The translations under genes were made by a program, and so were the position numbers. DNA of 64,000 nucleotides from AC-32 sp963755635. GTDB taxonomy: Bacteria; Actinomycetota; Thermoleophilia; Gaiellales; Gaiellaceae. This document shows positions 1 to 8,150 of the stretch, one piece after another. The DNA lies in assembly GCA_963755635.1 (NCBI GenBank), contig CAVWKS010000024.1:55659-119658 (forward strand). Direction: 5' to 3'. The notes under the pieces are model-generated. The model was not told the origin of the DNA. It worked only from the letters and a program-made list of their open reading frames with translations, and did not search any database. Numbering within the stretch: position 1 is the first letter of the stretch; each line of letters starts with the position of its first letter.

Positions 1-921
1 GTTCGGGTCGTGTACGAGGCGGGGCCGACTGGGTACGGGCTCGCGCGTGCGTGTGCCGGGGCGGGGATCAGCTGCGTTGTCGCGGCGCCGTCGCGGATCC
101 GGGCGGCAGCCGATCGGGTCAAGACCGACCGGCGGGACGCCGAGCGTCTGGCGAGGCTGCTTCGGCTGGGTGAGATCACCGCGGTACGGGTGCCCGAGCC
201 GGACGAGGAGGCCGCGCGTGATCTGGTCCGCGCCCGCGAGGACGCTCGCGGCGATCTGATGCGGGCCCGCCACCGGCTCTCGAAGCTGCTCCTCCGCCAT
301 GGCTCGGTCTACGAGGCGACCGCCTGGACGCGGGCGCACGACGCCTGGCTTCGCCGTCAGCGGTTCCAAAGCGGGCCGCTCGCAATCGTGTTCGACGAGT
401 GCTACGGCCGGGTGCTCGACGCGAAGACCAGGAGGGATGCGCTCGACGAGGCGATCGCCGAGCTCGCCGCTTCCCAGCCGTACGTCGATGTCGTCGGCAG
501 GCTCGTCTGTCTGCGCGGCGTCTCCACGCTGACGGCGTTCGCGTTGACCGTCGAGCTCGGCGACTGGAGCAGGTTCCGCCCCGAGTCGCTCGGGCCGTTC
601 CTCGGCCTCACCCCCAGCGAGCACTCAAGCGGGGAGCGGCGCCGCCAAGGCGCGATCAGCAAGACCGGCAACACGAACGCGCGCCGGCTCCTGATCGAGG
701 CCGCCTGGCACCAACGCCGCCCGCCTCGTCTGAGCGTCACGCTGGAACGCAGACGCCACGGCAAGCCGGCCGCCGTGCAAGCCCAGGCCGATCGAAGCGC
801 CCGCCGACTCCACGGACGCTGGCAGGCGCTCGAGGGCCGAGGCAAGCCCCGCTCGATCGTCGTGGTCGCCGTCGCCCGCGAGCTCGCCGGACACTGCTGG
901 GCGCTCGCGACGATGGAGTAG
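1..921 (+). CDS. IS110-family transposase (5' end outside window)
   Basis: DEDD-type recombinase of an IS110-family insertion sequence. The frame is open to base 1, so the N-terminus with the first catalytic Asp lies upstream. Visible family hallmarks are the YEAGPTGYG segment with the catalytic Glu near residue 6, the KTDRRDAERLA segment carrying the two further Asp residues, and a C-terminal Tnp_20 domain with GVSTLTAF (about 175), SEHSSGERRR with the catalytic Ser (about 205) and KTGNTNARRLLIEAAW. The protein ends normally at a TAG, so the copy may be functional. IS110 elements lack long inverted repeats, so I cannot place the right boundary. Confidence 0.9.
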   Translation, partial: VRVVYEAGPTGYGLARACAGAGISCVVAAPSRIRAAADRVKTDRRDAERLARLLRLGEITAVRVPEPDEEAARDLVRAREDARGDLMRARHRLSKLLLRHGSVYEATAWTRAHDAWLRRQRFQSGPLAIVFDECYGRVLDAKTRRDALDEAIAELAASQPYVDVVGRLVCLRGVSTLTAFALTVELGDWSRFRPESLGPFLGLTPSEHSSGERRRQGAISKTGNTNARRLLIEAAWHQRRPPRLSVTLERRRHGKPAAVQAQADRSARRLHGRWQALEGRGKPRSIVVVAVARELAGHCWALATME

Positions 922-1233
922 CCGCCACAGCAACGGCTCGGCGAGGAGAGCGCACCGGCGCAACGACGCGAGGAGCGACCCGAGAGAACACTGTGAGCAG
1001 CCCACAACGGGGCACGCTCGACGCCAGAGAACGGCACCGCTCCTCACCATCGCACACCGGTCATGCGGCACCAACCCGCGCATATGAGTCGCGACACAGA
1101 CGTCGACGACAGCCGATGCGCTCCCCCCGCCGACCCAAACCCCGCAACAGCGGGGCGACTAAACCCCTGCGCGGTTGACAGCCCGCACTCCATATGAGTG
1201 TTCCGGAATGACCCCTGAGAGCGTCGGCGCTTG
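922..1233. other. Non-coding 3' flank of the IS110 element
   Basis: About 310 bases with no convincing gene on either strand. The IS110 right end must fall here. Two copies of CATATGAGT occur (near 1081 and 1190) without other structure. IS110-group elements encode a bridge RNA in a non-coding end, but I see no diagnostic fold. Confidence 0.5.
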
Positions 1234-1860
1234 TCAGCCGTCGGAGCCGACGTCGGCCCCTGCGGCCGGCCTGCGCATCGGCCAAACCGGCGGCCCGCCG
1301 TCTGGCAGTTCAAACACGCCGATGTGCCGAAAGCCGAGCCGCTCGTAGAGCGCTGCGCTGCGCTCGGTGCTGGCCTCGATGTACGTCGGTAGGCCAGCCG
1401 AGTCGGCTCTCTCCAGGGTCGGCTGCATGAGCATCGATCCCACGCCCTGTCCCTGCAGGGCGGTGCGCACCCCGATCGTTCGGATGTAGAAGTGCGGCTC
1501 ACGTGGGTGTCGCTTCTCCATCGCCCGCTGCACCCTGCTCGCACGAGGCAATCTCGTTCTGAACGCCCGCACCCACTGGAGTGCCTCCTTCCCCGTCATC
1601 GACCTCGGCATCTCCGAAGCGCCAGGTGGCAGCACGGCCACGGCGCCGTCGTACCCGGGAGTCGTCCACACAGTGCCCCCGTTTCGCAGCACGTACAGCT
1701 CCAGCTCAACCACGAACATGGTTCGCAGCTGCGTCTCCGGCCGCAGACGACCTGGCCGAAGGAACCTGAACACAGGGTCACCGACGAACGCGTCCGCGAA
1801 AGCGGCCGCCACCTTCGGCACCTCATCTGCAGCCGCTGTCCGAACTTCGATCGGTCTCAA
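1234..1860 (-). CDS. GNAT-family N-acetyltransferase
   Basis: Predicted acetyl-CoA-dependent N-acetyltransferase of unknown substrate, 208 aa. The GNAT fold is supported by motif A (IRTIGVRTALQGQGVGSML, about residues 126-145, with the Q-x-x-G-x-G acetyl-CoA loop) and motif B (SAALYERLGFRHIGVFEL near the C-terminus). The start is a TTG preceded by TATCGT seven bases upstream on the minus strand (1868-1873), fitting the leaderless pattern seen at many genes here. It stands alone between the IS110 element and the repeats 3' of corA. Confidence 0.85.
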   Translation of the reverse strand: MRPIEVRTAAADEVPKVAAAFADAFVGDPVFRFLRPGRLRPETQLRTMFVVELELYVLRNGGTVWTTPGYDGAVAVLPPGASEMPRSMTGKEALQWVRAFRTRLPRASRVQRAMEKRHPREPHFYIRTIGVRTALQGQGVGSMLMQPTLERADSAGLPTYIEASTERSAALYERLGFRHIGVFELPDGGPPVWPMRRPAAGADVGSDG

Positions 1861-1892
1861 CGCGCTGACGATATCGCCCCTTCAGAGACGCA

Positions 1893-1929
1893 AGTGGGAC
1901 ACAGGCCTCGCCTGGGCGAGTGTCCCACT
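1893..1929. repeat. Inverted repeat upstream of the GNAT gene
   Basis: AGTGGGACAC (1893-1902) pairs perfectly with GTGTCCCACT (1920-1929); the 17-nt interval contains a further small inverted repeat, TCGC-CTGG-GCGA. It could be a terminator-like hairpin or an operator for the GNAT gene that starts 33 bases away. No T-tract is present. Confidence 0.5.
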
Positions 1930-1981
1930 CGTCCGACAGTCGACTTTGGCGTGAATGGTGGCTAGGCCAATTGCCGCCGGA

Positions 1982-2145
1982 GCCGGGCTTTGCCCGGCGG
2001 GAGGCGAACTGCGCCAAGAACGTTGGCCCACGCCGAGCGTGGCCGGCAAGTTGAGCGCTAGAGCTCCTGGAGCGCAACGAAAGGAGGGGGCTCACGGGGG
2101 AACCAGGGGTTCCCCCGTGCTCGAACCAGGGGTTCCCCCGTGCTA
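1982..2145 (-). repeat. Dispersed 3'-end repeat element, copy A (after corA)
   Basis: Reading on the minus strand from the corA stop: the module ACGGGGGAACCCCTGG appears twice (24-bp tandem unit), the intact one folding into a long hairpin (2093-2119). Then comes GCCCCCTCCTT, a variable stretch, and CTCCCGCCGGGC-AAA-GCCCGGCTCCG with a 7-bp hairpin (1982-1998). The same modules in the same order occur at the 3' end of carB (33154-33246), in the same orientation relative to the upstream gene. After corA the element probably acts as a terminator. Confidence 0.75.
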
Positions 2146-3135
2146 CAACCAGCGCTTGGAGCGGAAGTACGCGATCAGCCCGCCGGCGATCGCCAGCATC
2201 GCGCCGCAGATGATCCAGAACGCGCGCGCGGTCTCGAAGCCCGGGAACCTGACGTTCATCCCGAACAGGCCGGTGACCAGCGTGAGCGGGAGCAGGATCA
2301 CGCTGACGAGCGTGAGCAGGAGCAGCACGCGGTTCTGGCGGTGCGAGATGACCGATTCGTTCGTCTGCTCCAGCGCCTCGACGACCTCCTTGTGGTTGTC
2401 GAGCAGGTCCCAGATCCGCTCGGCCGCGTCGACGATGTCGTCGAAGTAGACCTCGAGGTCCTCGGGCAGGAAGCGCTCGACCTGCCGCTCGAGCACCCGC
2501 AGCGTCGCGCGCTCGGGCTTGATGATCTTGCGGTAGGAGATGATCTCCTGCTTCGCGTCCGAGATGTCGCGCACGACCTCCTCGGAGCGGCCCTCGAAGA
2601 CGTCGTCCTCGATCGAGTCGAGCTTGTAGGCGATCTTGTCGAGGATCGGGAAGCAGTAGTCGAAGAGGTCGTCGAGGACGTGGTAGAAGAGGTAGCCGGA
2701 GCCCTTCGAGAAGAGCTGGTCGCGGAGCTCCTCCTCTTCCTCGCAGCGGCGGAAGAGCCGCGTCACCGGGAGGAGCTCGACGTTGGGAAGGGTGACGAGG
2801 TAATCCTGGCCGACGAACGTGTCGAGCTCGGCCGCGTTCAGGCGCTGGACGGTCTTGTCGTAGACCGGGAAGTGAAGGACGACGAACAGGTAGCCGTCCT
2901 CGGCGTACTCGTCGATCTTCGGCCGCTGGCGGCGCGAGAGGACGTCCTCGATGTCGAGCGGGTGCCAGCCGAAGCGCTCCTGCAGGAGAACGGCTTCTTC
3001 GGAGGTGGGCGAGTCGAGATGGATCCAGGTCAGCCCGTCGGCGGACTGCTCCGCGACCCTCGGCTCAGGCGGCGGAAGAGCCTCCCGTGTGGGCGGGCGT
3101 GGCGTCTGGCGCCTGATGCGGGGCAGGCTGGGCAT
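2143..3135 (-). CDS. corA: CorA-family divalent cation transporter
   Basis: Pentameric Mg2+/Co2+ channel of the inner membrane, 330 aa, the normal length. The large N-terminal cytoplasmic domain is rich in charged helices. The two transmembrane helices are at the C-terminus (about 270-325), with the signature GMN at the end of TM1 (LVTGLFGMNVRFPG) and the usual basic C-tail (FRSKRWL). The start overlaps the 3' end of the MFS gene by 71 bases in another frame, so the two are probably cotranscribed and translationally coupled. A dispersed repeat begins right at the stop codon. Confidence 0.92.
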   Translation of the reverse strand: MPSLPRIRRQTPRPPTREALPPPEPRVAEQSADGLTWIHLDSPTSEEAVLLQERFGWHPLDIEDVLSRRQRPKIDEYAEDGYLFVVLHFPVYDKTVQRLNAAELDTFVGQDYLVTLPNVELLPVTRLFRRCEEEEELRDQLFSKGSGYLFYHVLDDLFDYCFPILDKIAYKLDSIEDDVFEGRSEEVVRDISDAKQEIISYRKIIKPERATLRVLERQVERFLPEDLEVYFDDIVDAAERIWDLLDNHKEVVEALEQTNESVISHRQNRVLLLLTLVSVILLPLTLVTGLFGMNVRFPGFETARAFWIICGAMLAIAGGLIAYFRSKRWL

Positions 3136-4447
3136 CGGTACTGAGTGGGTCTTCGTTCGTCATGGCGGAGGTTCGCCATAGTACCCGGAACGCCTTCCGG
3201 GGACCCCTCCCCGGCCCGGGCGTGACGGAGATGTCGAGCGGCGTCCGGCGGCCGAGCGCGAGGAACCCGGCGGCCACGCCCAGGCACACGGCGGCGGACG
3301 AAAGCCAGAGCCCGGAAGGCGACGTCGCGAGGAGAAGACTGCCGACGATCGGGCCTACGAGGTAGCCCAGCTGGAAGGAAGACGTGCGCAAGCCCATGTA
3401 GCGGCCCATCAGCTCCGGCGGCGCCAGATCGGCGATCAGGGGGTTGTTGACGGCGCCGTGGATGCACTCGGCGAGGCTGAAGACCACGATCACGCCGCAG
3501 AGCGCGATCACCGCGGGGGAGCCGTGCAGCGAGCGGCCCACCACGAGGATCGCGGCCGAGGTGACCGCGAACAGCGCGGCCGCCAGGGCGAGCGCGTGGA
3601 AGCGGCGCCGGCCCTCGAGCGCCTTCGCCAGCGGCAGTTGTGCGATCACGATCACGAGCGTGTTGACGAAGAAGACGGCCCCGATCCCCGCCGGGGTCAC
3701 CCCAACGTGCTCGTTCGCGTACGGCGGCAGGATCGTCGCGACCTGGGCGTAGGCCGCGGCGACCACCGCGGCCGTCAGGACGAGCAGCGCGACGAACGTG
3801 CGGTCGCGCGCCACGCGGCGGAAGCCGCCGACAACGGCGGTGGCGGGCGCCTTGACCGCAGGGACGAAGAAGAGCAGCCCGAGGAAGGCGAGGAAGGTGC
3901 CGGCGTCCACGGCGAAGAGCACGTCGAAGCTGACCGGCACCTCTGTCGACGCGATCAGGCCGCCGATCAAACCGCCGAAGCCGAAGCCGAGGTTGTCGGC
4001 CACGCGGGTGAGCGCGTACGCCGACGTGCGCTGCTCCCGGGTGGTCAGCGCCGCGAGCAGGCTCGAGTGGCTCGGAGCGAAGGCGGCGTTGCCCGCGCCG
4101 GCCACGAGTGCCAGCGCGAACGCCTGCCAGGGGTGGTGCACGAACGGGAAGCCGCCGTAGCCCGCCGCAAGCAGCGCGAGCGAGCCCATCAGGGTCGTCC
4201 GGGCGCCGATCCGGTCGACGACACGCCCGGCGAGCGGGCTGCCGACGATCCCGATCCCGAGCAGGCACGCGACCACCAGCCCGGAGATCCCCAGGCCGAA
4301 GTGGCGGACGCCGTGCAGGTAGATGACGAGGAACGGGATCACGATCCCGTTGCCGAGCGAGTTCGCGACGCCGCCGACCTCGATCAGCCAGACCGGCCGC
4401 GGTAGCTGCGGATTCAGGCTGCGGACATACGCGAAGACGGCATTCAC
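3065..4447 (-). CDS. MFS transporter
   Basis: Major facilitator superfamily permease, 460 aa, about 12 hydrophobic segments. Loop 2-3 has the MFS motif (GRVVDRIGARTTLMGS, about 80-95). The N-terminus (LPRPVWLIEVGGVANSLGNG) is closely similar to that of the second MFS gene at 16388-17693, so the two are paralogues of a drug/H+ antiporter-like family. The hydrophilic C-terminal tail after about residue 405 is rich in Pro, Arg and Ala, and its end overlaps the corA start. The substrate is unknown. Confidence 0.88.
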   Translation of the reverse strand: MNAVFAYVRSLNPQLPRPVWLIEVGGVANSLGNGIVIPFLVIYLHGVRHFGLGISGLVVACLLGIGIVGSPLAGRVVDRIGARTTLMGSLALLAAGYGGFPFVHHPWQAFALALVAGAGNAAFAPSHSSLLAALTTREQRTSAYALTRVADNLGFGFGGLIGGLIASTEVPVSFDVLFAVDAGTFLAFLGLLFFVPAVKAPATAVVGGFRRVARDRTFVALLVLTAAVVAAAYAQVATILPPYANEHVGVTPAGIGAVFFVNTLVIVIAQLPLAKALEGRRRFHALALAAALFAVTSAAILVVGRSLHGSPAVIALCGVIVVFSLAECIHGAVNNPLIADLAPPELMGRYMGLRTSSFQLGYLVGPIVGSLLLATSPSGLWLSSAAVCLGVAAGFLALGRRTPLDISVTPGPGRGPRKAFRVLWRTSAMTNEDPLSTDAQPAPHQAPDATPAHTGGSSAA

Positions 4448-4945
4448 GCGCTCGTTGAGCCTAACGCCGAACAGAACGGTTGACTAGAGGCAGGTGATTG
4501 ACTCATCAATCAGGAGCGCAATGGGTTCGAGAAATCCGCGAGAGATTCCAGCGGTGTTTTCGACCACCGTTTTTTTGGGAGCTTCCGCCCGTTGGCCTTA
4601 CCCAGTTCGGGGGTAAACATGCTTCGGAAGCTCCTTCCGCTGCCGAGGAAGCGGCGGAGAGTCGTCTTGATCGCTTCGCTTCCGGTCGTGCTCGCCGAGG
4701 CCGTGCTCGCCTTGACCGGCGGTGCCGGCAGCGGCACTTCAGCCAGGGGAGCGCACGCGGGCACGCCGGCCGCCCGTCCGGTGAGCGGATGGACGGGTAG
4801 TCGTTCGGACCCTCTCGGTGAGATGACGCAGACCGAGCAGATCGGCTTCACCGGAACCGGCCCGCAGACCGAGGTCGAAGGCCGGGGACCTGGCGCACGC
4901 GCGCGGTCTCGTTCAAGTTTCCGGCTGTAGGTAGCCAGCAGCGCA
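4448..4945. other. Intergenic region with weak coding potential
   Basis: Nearly 500 bases without a clear gene. A frame from ATG 4619 to 4930 would encode a basic N-terminus plus one hydrophobic segment (VVLIASLPVVLAEAVLAL), a possible small exported protein, but it has no good ribosome binding site or recognisable family (confidence about 0.25). A perfect 7-bp inverted repeat, TGATTGA-CTCA-TCAATCA, lies at 4495-4512, downstream of a TTGACT. Confidence 0.4.
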
Positions 4946-4979
4946 GCAGGTGCGCGTCCGCAAGAGGGCGCGCACCTGC
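4946..4979. terminator. Strong GC hairpin
   Basis: GCAGGTGCGCG (4946-4956) pairs over 11 bp with CGCGCACCTGC (4969-4979) around a 12-nt loop. There is no T-tract. It separates the gene-poor stretch from the small membrane gene at 5020. Confidence 0.5.
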
Positions 4980-5019
4980 CTTGCGCCCGTCCGGCGGAAC
5001 GCTTACCCTGCCGGTTCAG

Positions 5020-5184
5020 ATGACGTCACCAGTTTCTTACATCGATCCAGGCAGCGGCAGCCTCATGCTGCAGGCTCTCGCCGGGGGCGTCGCGGCCGTG
5101 GGAGTGGTCGGCAAGGTCTACTGGCGTCGTGTGAAGCGGCTGCTTCACATCGGAAAGCCCGAGGACGAGAGCTCGCCGAGCTGA
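5020..5184 (+). CDS. Small membrane protein with YIDPGSG motif
   Basis: A 54-aa protein starting at ATG 5020. It has the motif SYIDPGSGSLMLQ directly after a short N-terminus, one hydrophobic helix (LAGGVAAVGVVGKVYW) and a basic tail. Small YIDPGSG proteins are recurrent neighbours of surface-glycan and methyltransferase genes. Their role is not known to me, and a membrane-anchoring or scaffold role is only inference. It ends 18 bases before the probable start of the NoeA-like methyltransferase, so the two probably form an operon. Confidence 0.75.
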   Translation: MTSPVSYIDPGSGSLMLQALAGGVAAVGVVGKVYWRRVKRLLHIGKPEDESSPS

Positions 5185-5201
5185 CCGCCGGGGGCGACGA
5201 G

Positions 5202-6599
5202 GTGCCCGGTGCTGTGCCCGGCCCCGAGCCGGGCTCGTTTCGCGACCCGGATAGCCGGATCGTCACATTTGACGGCCGCGTCCTGCGGCTGCTGAGCGAG
5301 CACGGGCTCGCCGACTGGCGCGAGCTCTCGTCGTCCGGCCTGCTCGCCGAGCTGCCCGTGATCGGCACGAGCGAGGTCGAGGAGCCCGGGTTGACGGAAG
5401 GGATTCACGGCGGCGTCGCGGCCGTGCTCGAGCACGACCGGATCCCGTTCGTCTCCTACCCCTACGAGTGGACGTTCTCGATGCTGCGCGACGCAGCGCT
5501 GCTGCAGCTCGGGCTTCTGCGGCGCTCGCTCGACAAGGGCCTGATCCTGAAGGACTCGACGCCCTACAACGTCCAGTTCCGCGGCGCGGAGCCGGTCTTC
5601 ATCGACGTCGGGTCCTTCGAGCGGCTGCGCGAGGGCGAGCCCTGGGCCGGCTACCGGCAGTTCTGCATGCTCTTCCTCTACCCGCTGCTGCTGCAGGCCT
5701 GGAAGGACGTGCCCTTCCAGCCGTGGCTCCGCGGGTCGCTCGACGGGATCTCGCCGCAGGAGCTGCGGAACCTGCTCTCGCTGCGCGACCGCTTCCGCCG
5801 CGGCGCCTTCACGCACGTCGTCATGCACGCGCGGCTGGAGCGGCGCTACGAGGAGCGGGACGACAACGCCAAGGACGAGCTGAAGAAGGCCGGGTTCAAG
5901 AAGGAGCTGATCGTCGCGAACGTGAAGGGGCTCGAGCGCCTGATCGGCCGCTTGAGCTGGGAGCCGCCTCAGTCCACGTGGTCCGACTACGGGCTCGAGA
6001 CGACCTACTCGAGCGAGGACGCCGAGCGGAAGGCGCGCTTCGTGCGGGAGGCGGTCTCCAGCGAGGGCCCGAAGCTCGTCTGGGACCTCGGCTGCAACGA
6101 GGGCGTGCACGCGCGAATCGCGGCCGAGACCGCCGACTACGTGATCGCGATGGACGCCGACGCGCTCGTCGCGGACCGGCTCTACCGCGCGCTGCGCGAC
6201 GAGGGCCAAAAGAAGATCCTGCCGCTGACCGTGAACGTCGTCGACCCGCCGCCGGGGCTGGGGTGGAGGGGCGCCGAGCGAAAGCCGCTGCCCGAGCGGG
6301 GCCGTCCCGACCTGACGCTTGCGCTTGCCCTGATTCACCACGTCTCGATCGCAGGCAACGTCCCGATCGCAGAGTTCCTCGACTGGCTGCGGCAGACGAC
6401 GCGCGCGGTCGTGATCGAGTTCGTCTCCCCCGAGGACCCGATGGCCCACCGGTTGCTCGCCCGCAAGCGGCCGAACGACCATCCGGACTACAACGAGGAG
6501 TGGTTCGACCGCTGCCTGCGCGAGCGCTTCGACGTCGTCCGCTCCGAGACGCTCGCGGGCGGGCAGCGAACGCTCCATCTCGCCCGGTCGAAGACCTAG
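5202..6599 (+). CDS. NoeA-like class I SAM-dependent methyltransferase
   Basis: About 465 aa, two parts. The N-terminal half (to about 270) has SYPYEWTFSMLRDAALL and LKDSTPYNVQFRGAEPVFID, typical of the NoeA-like nodulation and polysaccharide-modifying proteins and reminiscent of a kinase fold (DxxxxNV). The C-terminal half is a Rossmann methyltransferase with motif I VWDLGCNEGVHAR (about 292) and an acidic motif II (VIAMDADA). I chose GTG 5202; the frame is open further upstream but overlaps the preceding gene. Likely role: modification of a cell-surface glycan. The acceptor is unknown. Confidence 0.8.
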   Translation: MPGAVPGPEPGSFRDPDSRIVTFDGRVLRLLSEHGLADWRELSSSGLLAELPVIGTSEVEEPGLTEGIHGGVAAVLEHDRIPFVSYPYEWTFSMLRDAALLQLGLLRRSLDKGLILKDSTPYNVQFRGAEPVFIDVGSFERLREGEPWAGYRQFCMLFLYPLLLQAWKDVPFQPWLRGSLDGISPQELRNLLSLRDRFRRGAFTHVVMHARLERRYEERDDNAKDELKKAGFKKELIVANVKGLERLIGRLSWEPPQSTWSDYGLETTYSSEDAERKARFVREAVSSEGPKLVWDLGCNEGVHARIAAETADYVIAMDADALVADRLYRALRDEGQKKILPLTVNVVDPPPGLGWRGAERKPLPERGRPDLTLALALIHHVSIAGNVPIAEFLDWLRQTTRAVVIEFVSPEDPMAHRLLARKRPNDHPDYNEEWFDRCLRERFDVVRSETLAGGQRTLHLARSKT

Positions 6600-6868
6600 T
6601 TTCCCGTTACGAGCAGTGGAAAAGACGGTCCGGCAACGGCGGTTACAAGCTCAACCTCTGCATTCTCGCCGCAGCCGTCGGCATCGCTGCCACTAGGCCC
6701 GGCCGCTTTTCGCTCGACCGCCTGATCGGCTGGAACGGCAGCATCTCGGGCTTGTGGTGGGCCCTCGGCGTCCTCGGTGCTGCAGCGCTCGCCTCGCTTG
6801 CGACGCTGCTGCTGGGCCGCCAAGGCACGGTATCTGAGCAGGCGGCCGGGCTTCGCCGCGCCGCGTAA
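6599..6868 (+). CDS. Probable small membrane protein, start unresolved
   Basis: A frame running right after the methyltransferase stop encodes SRYEQWKRRSGNGGYKLNL followed by two hydrophobic stretches (LCILAAAVGIAATRPG and GLWWALGVLGAAALASLATLLL). It looks like a real protein, but no ATG, GTG or TTG precedes the conserved-looking part, so either the start is non-canonical or one base is missing. A perfect hairpin (6918-6935) follows its stop, consistent with the end of a transcription unit. No family recognised. Confidence 0.45.
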   Translation, partial: VSRYEQWKRRSGNGGYKLNLCILAAAVGIAATRPGRFSLDRLIGWNGSISGLWWALGVLGAAALASLATLLLGRQGTVSEQAAGLRRAA

Positions 6869-7270
6869 CGGGCTCGCCGGAGAATTTTTGCGCTCTTTCC
6901 GTGCTTCTTCTCGACCAGTCACCCGATTGGGTGACCACGGCGCACAGGCAACGGCGTAAAGTCGCCGCAGCGCAGTCGCTCGAGGCCCGAAGCGAGAGGC
7001 GCCTGCGGTTCGAAGAGGATGTTTTCCACAGCTTCCACATGGGGGTGGGGACTGAAGGCTGGACCCGAGAAGCACGACGCCGGCGACGGCTCAGCGGCAC
7101 GGCCCGACCTCCCGGGTGAGTTCGTGTCCGACGAGCTGCGCAACGACTGCGCGCGCTTCCTTCAGGACCTGCGGGCGGCGATCGGCCGGCGGCACGAGTC
7201 CACGCCCGAGAAACAGGCCGGCTGGGTGCCGCGCCCGCGACAGTGAGTGCGCCTGGTGGGAACCGACGGT
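6869..7270. other. Intergenic region with terminator-like hairpin
   Basis: About 400 bases. GTCACCC-GATT-GGGTGAC (6918-6935) is a perfect 7-bp hairpin after the membrane gene. A short frame ending at 7246 (SDELRNDCARFLQDLRAAIG) could be a small protein starting at GTG 7123 or upstream, but support is poor. Confidence 0.4.
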
Positions 7271-7669
7271 TTACGGGCTGGTGCCGGCGCCGCGTCCGAC
7301 GAAGTCGCGCGCGCTTTTCCTGCCCACCAGGAGGTAGAGGACGAGCGCGTTGAGGAGGGCGATCAGGAGCGTGCCTCCGAAGACCGTCCCTTTCGAGCTG
7401 AACATGTAGACGATCGCGACGACGAGCCCGAGCGTGGAGAGCGCGACCGTGACGTAGTACCCGAACCGGCTCCCGCGCACGAGCATGATCGAGGCGATCG
7501 CGTAGACGATGCCGAAGATGACGGCTCCCGTCCCGAAGGAGTTGTCCACCGAGCTCGCGAGCACGATTCCGAGCACTCCGAAGAACACCTCGAAGACCGC
7601 CTTGGCGATGCCGATCATTCCCGCCAGGGCCACGGAGCCCGGCACGTTTCTCGATTCGAAGTCCAGCAT
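7271..7669 (-). CDS. Small integral membrane protein
   Basis: A 132-aa protein with four predicted hydrophobic segments (VALAGMIGIAKAVFEVFFGV; AVIFGIVYAIASIMLV; YYVTVALSTLGLVVAIVYMF; LLIALLNALVLYLLVG). It resembles generic actinobacterial four-helix membrane proteins of unknown function. AAGGAG lies 13 bases before the ATG. No neighbour suggests a role. Confidence 0.7.
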   Translation of the reverse strand: MLDFESRNVPGSVALAGMIGIAKAVFEVFFGVLGIVLASSVDNSFGTGAVIFGIVYAIASIMLVRGSRFGYYVTVALSTLGLVVAIVYMFSSKGTVFGGTLLIALLNALVLYLLVGRKSARDFVGRGAGTSP

Positions 7670-7792
7670 GTCGGTCGGAGCACTCCTTCTTCGTCGGGTC
7701 GCGCCAGTATGTCGCGCCGCAGCGCTCCGGCCAAGCCGAGGTTACTCAGATGCCTGTTCTAATGTCGCGGCATTCCAAACAAGGAGACGGCG

Positions 7793-7996
7793 ATGGCACT
7801 AGGGGATGAAATCGACGAGATCTTTCGGCGCGAGGTGAAGTCTCTACCTGCGTACCCGAAGGCGCAGGCTGCGGCGGGCTCCGGGGTCGCAGCGCCCGTG
7901 GAGGAGATGAATCACCTGCTCATGGGCCTGGTCGTGGCGTCGCAGCGTGCGTTGCACGTGCTCGCGAAGCGCATCGAGGAGATGGAGAACGTGTAA
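7793..7996 (+). CDS. Small hypothetical protein
   Basis: A 67-aa soluble, acidic-helical protein (MALGDEIDEIFRREVKSLP ... RIEEMENV). The start is well supported by AAGGAGACGGCG immediately before the ATG, unlike the many leaderless genes nearby. No known domain. It is the last host gene before the left end of the integrated element, 24 bases from the attachment-site copy. Confidence 0.65.
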   Translation: MALGDEIDEIFRREVKSLPAYPKAQAAAGSGVAAPVEEMNHLLMGLVVASQRALHVLAKRIEEMENV

Positions 7997-8019
7997 CCAG
8001 GGACCGGCGAAGGGCCGCT

Positions 8020-8045
8020 ATGCGCCTGGCAGGAATCGAACCTGC
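8020..8045 (-). repeat. attL: duplicated 3' end of tRNA-Arg
   Basis: These 26 bases are identical to 13751-13776, which are the 3' end (acceptor and T-arm) of the intact tRNA-Arg gene plus two flanking bases. Identity stops at both sides. A direct repeat of a tRNA 3' end flanking 5.7 kb that contains a tyrosine integrase is the classic footprint of site-specific integration, so this is called the distal attachment site. Confidence 0.85.
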
Positions 8046-8069
8046 CTGCAAATCAGCACTTTTTCTCGG

Positions 8070-8096
8070 CCGAGGACAGCACCGGGGACAGCACCG
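8070..8096. repeat. Tandem GGACAGCACC repeat, left copy
   Basis: Two adjacent near-identical units, GAGGACAGCACC and GGGGACAGCACC, in a 27-nt stretch identical to 13647-13673. It lies just inside attL, and its twin lies just inside the tRNA-proximal end, in the same orientation. It resembles short repeats spread by REP-associated transposases, but that is inference. Confidence 0.6.
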
Positions 8097-8150
8097 CGCG
8101 TGCGCGAACGGTCCCGTTTGGCACGTTTTCGACGTCGCGAGGCGGGTCGC

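Noticed and set aside
1081..1199. CATATGAGT pair as IS110 ends or target duplication
   Set aside because: 9 bp only, both copies on the same side of the transposase; IS110 elements usually make no target duplication.
2140..3144. Long plus-strand frame opposite corA
   Set aside because: Highly repetitive Asp/Glu/Val-rich translation typical of antisense frames in GC-rich DNA; corA on the minus strand is unequivocal.
4592..4930. Small exported protein gene
   Set aside because: One hydrophobic stretch but no ribosome site, no family and low-complexity remainder; kept only as a note in the intergenic entry.
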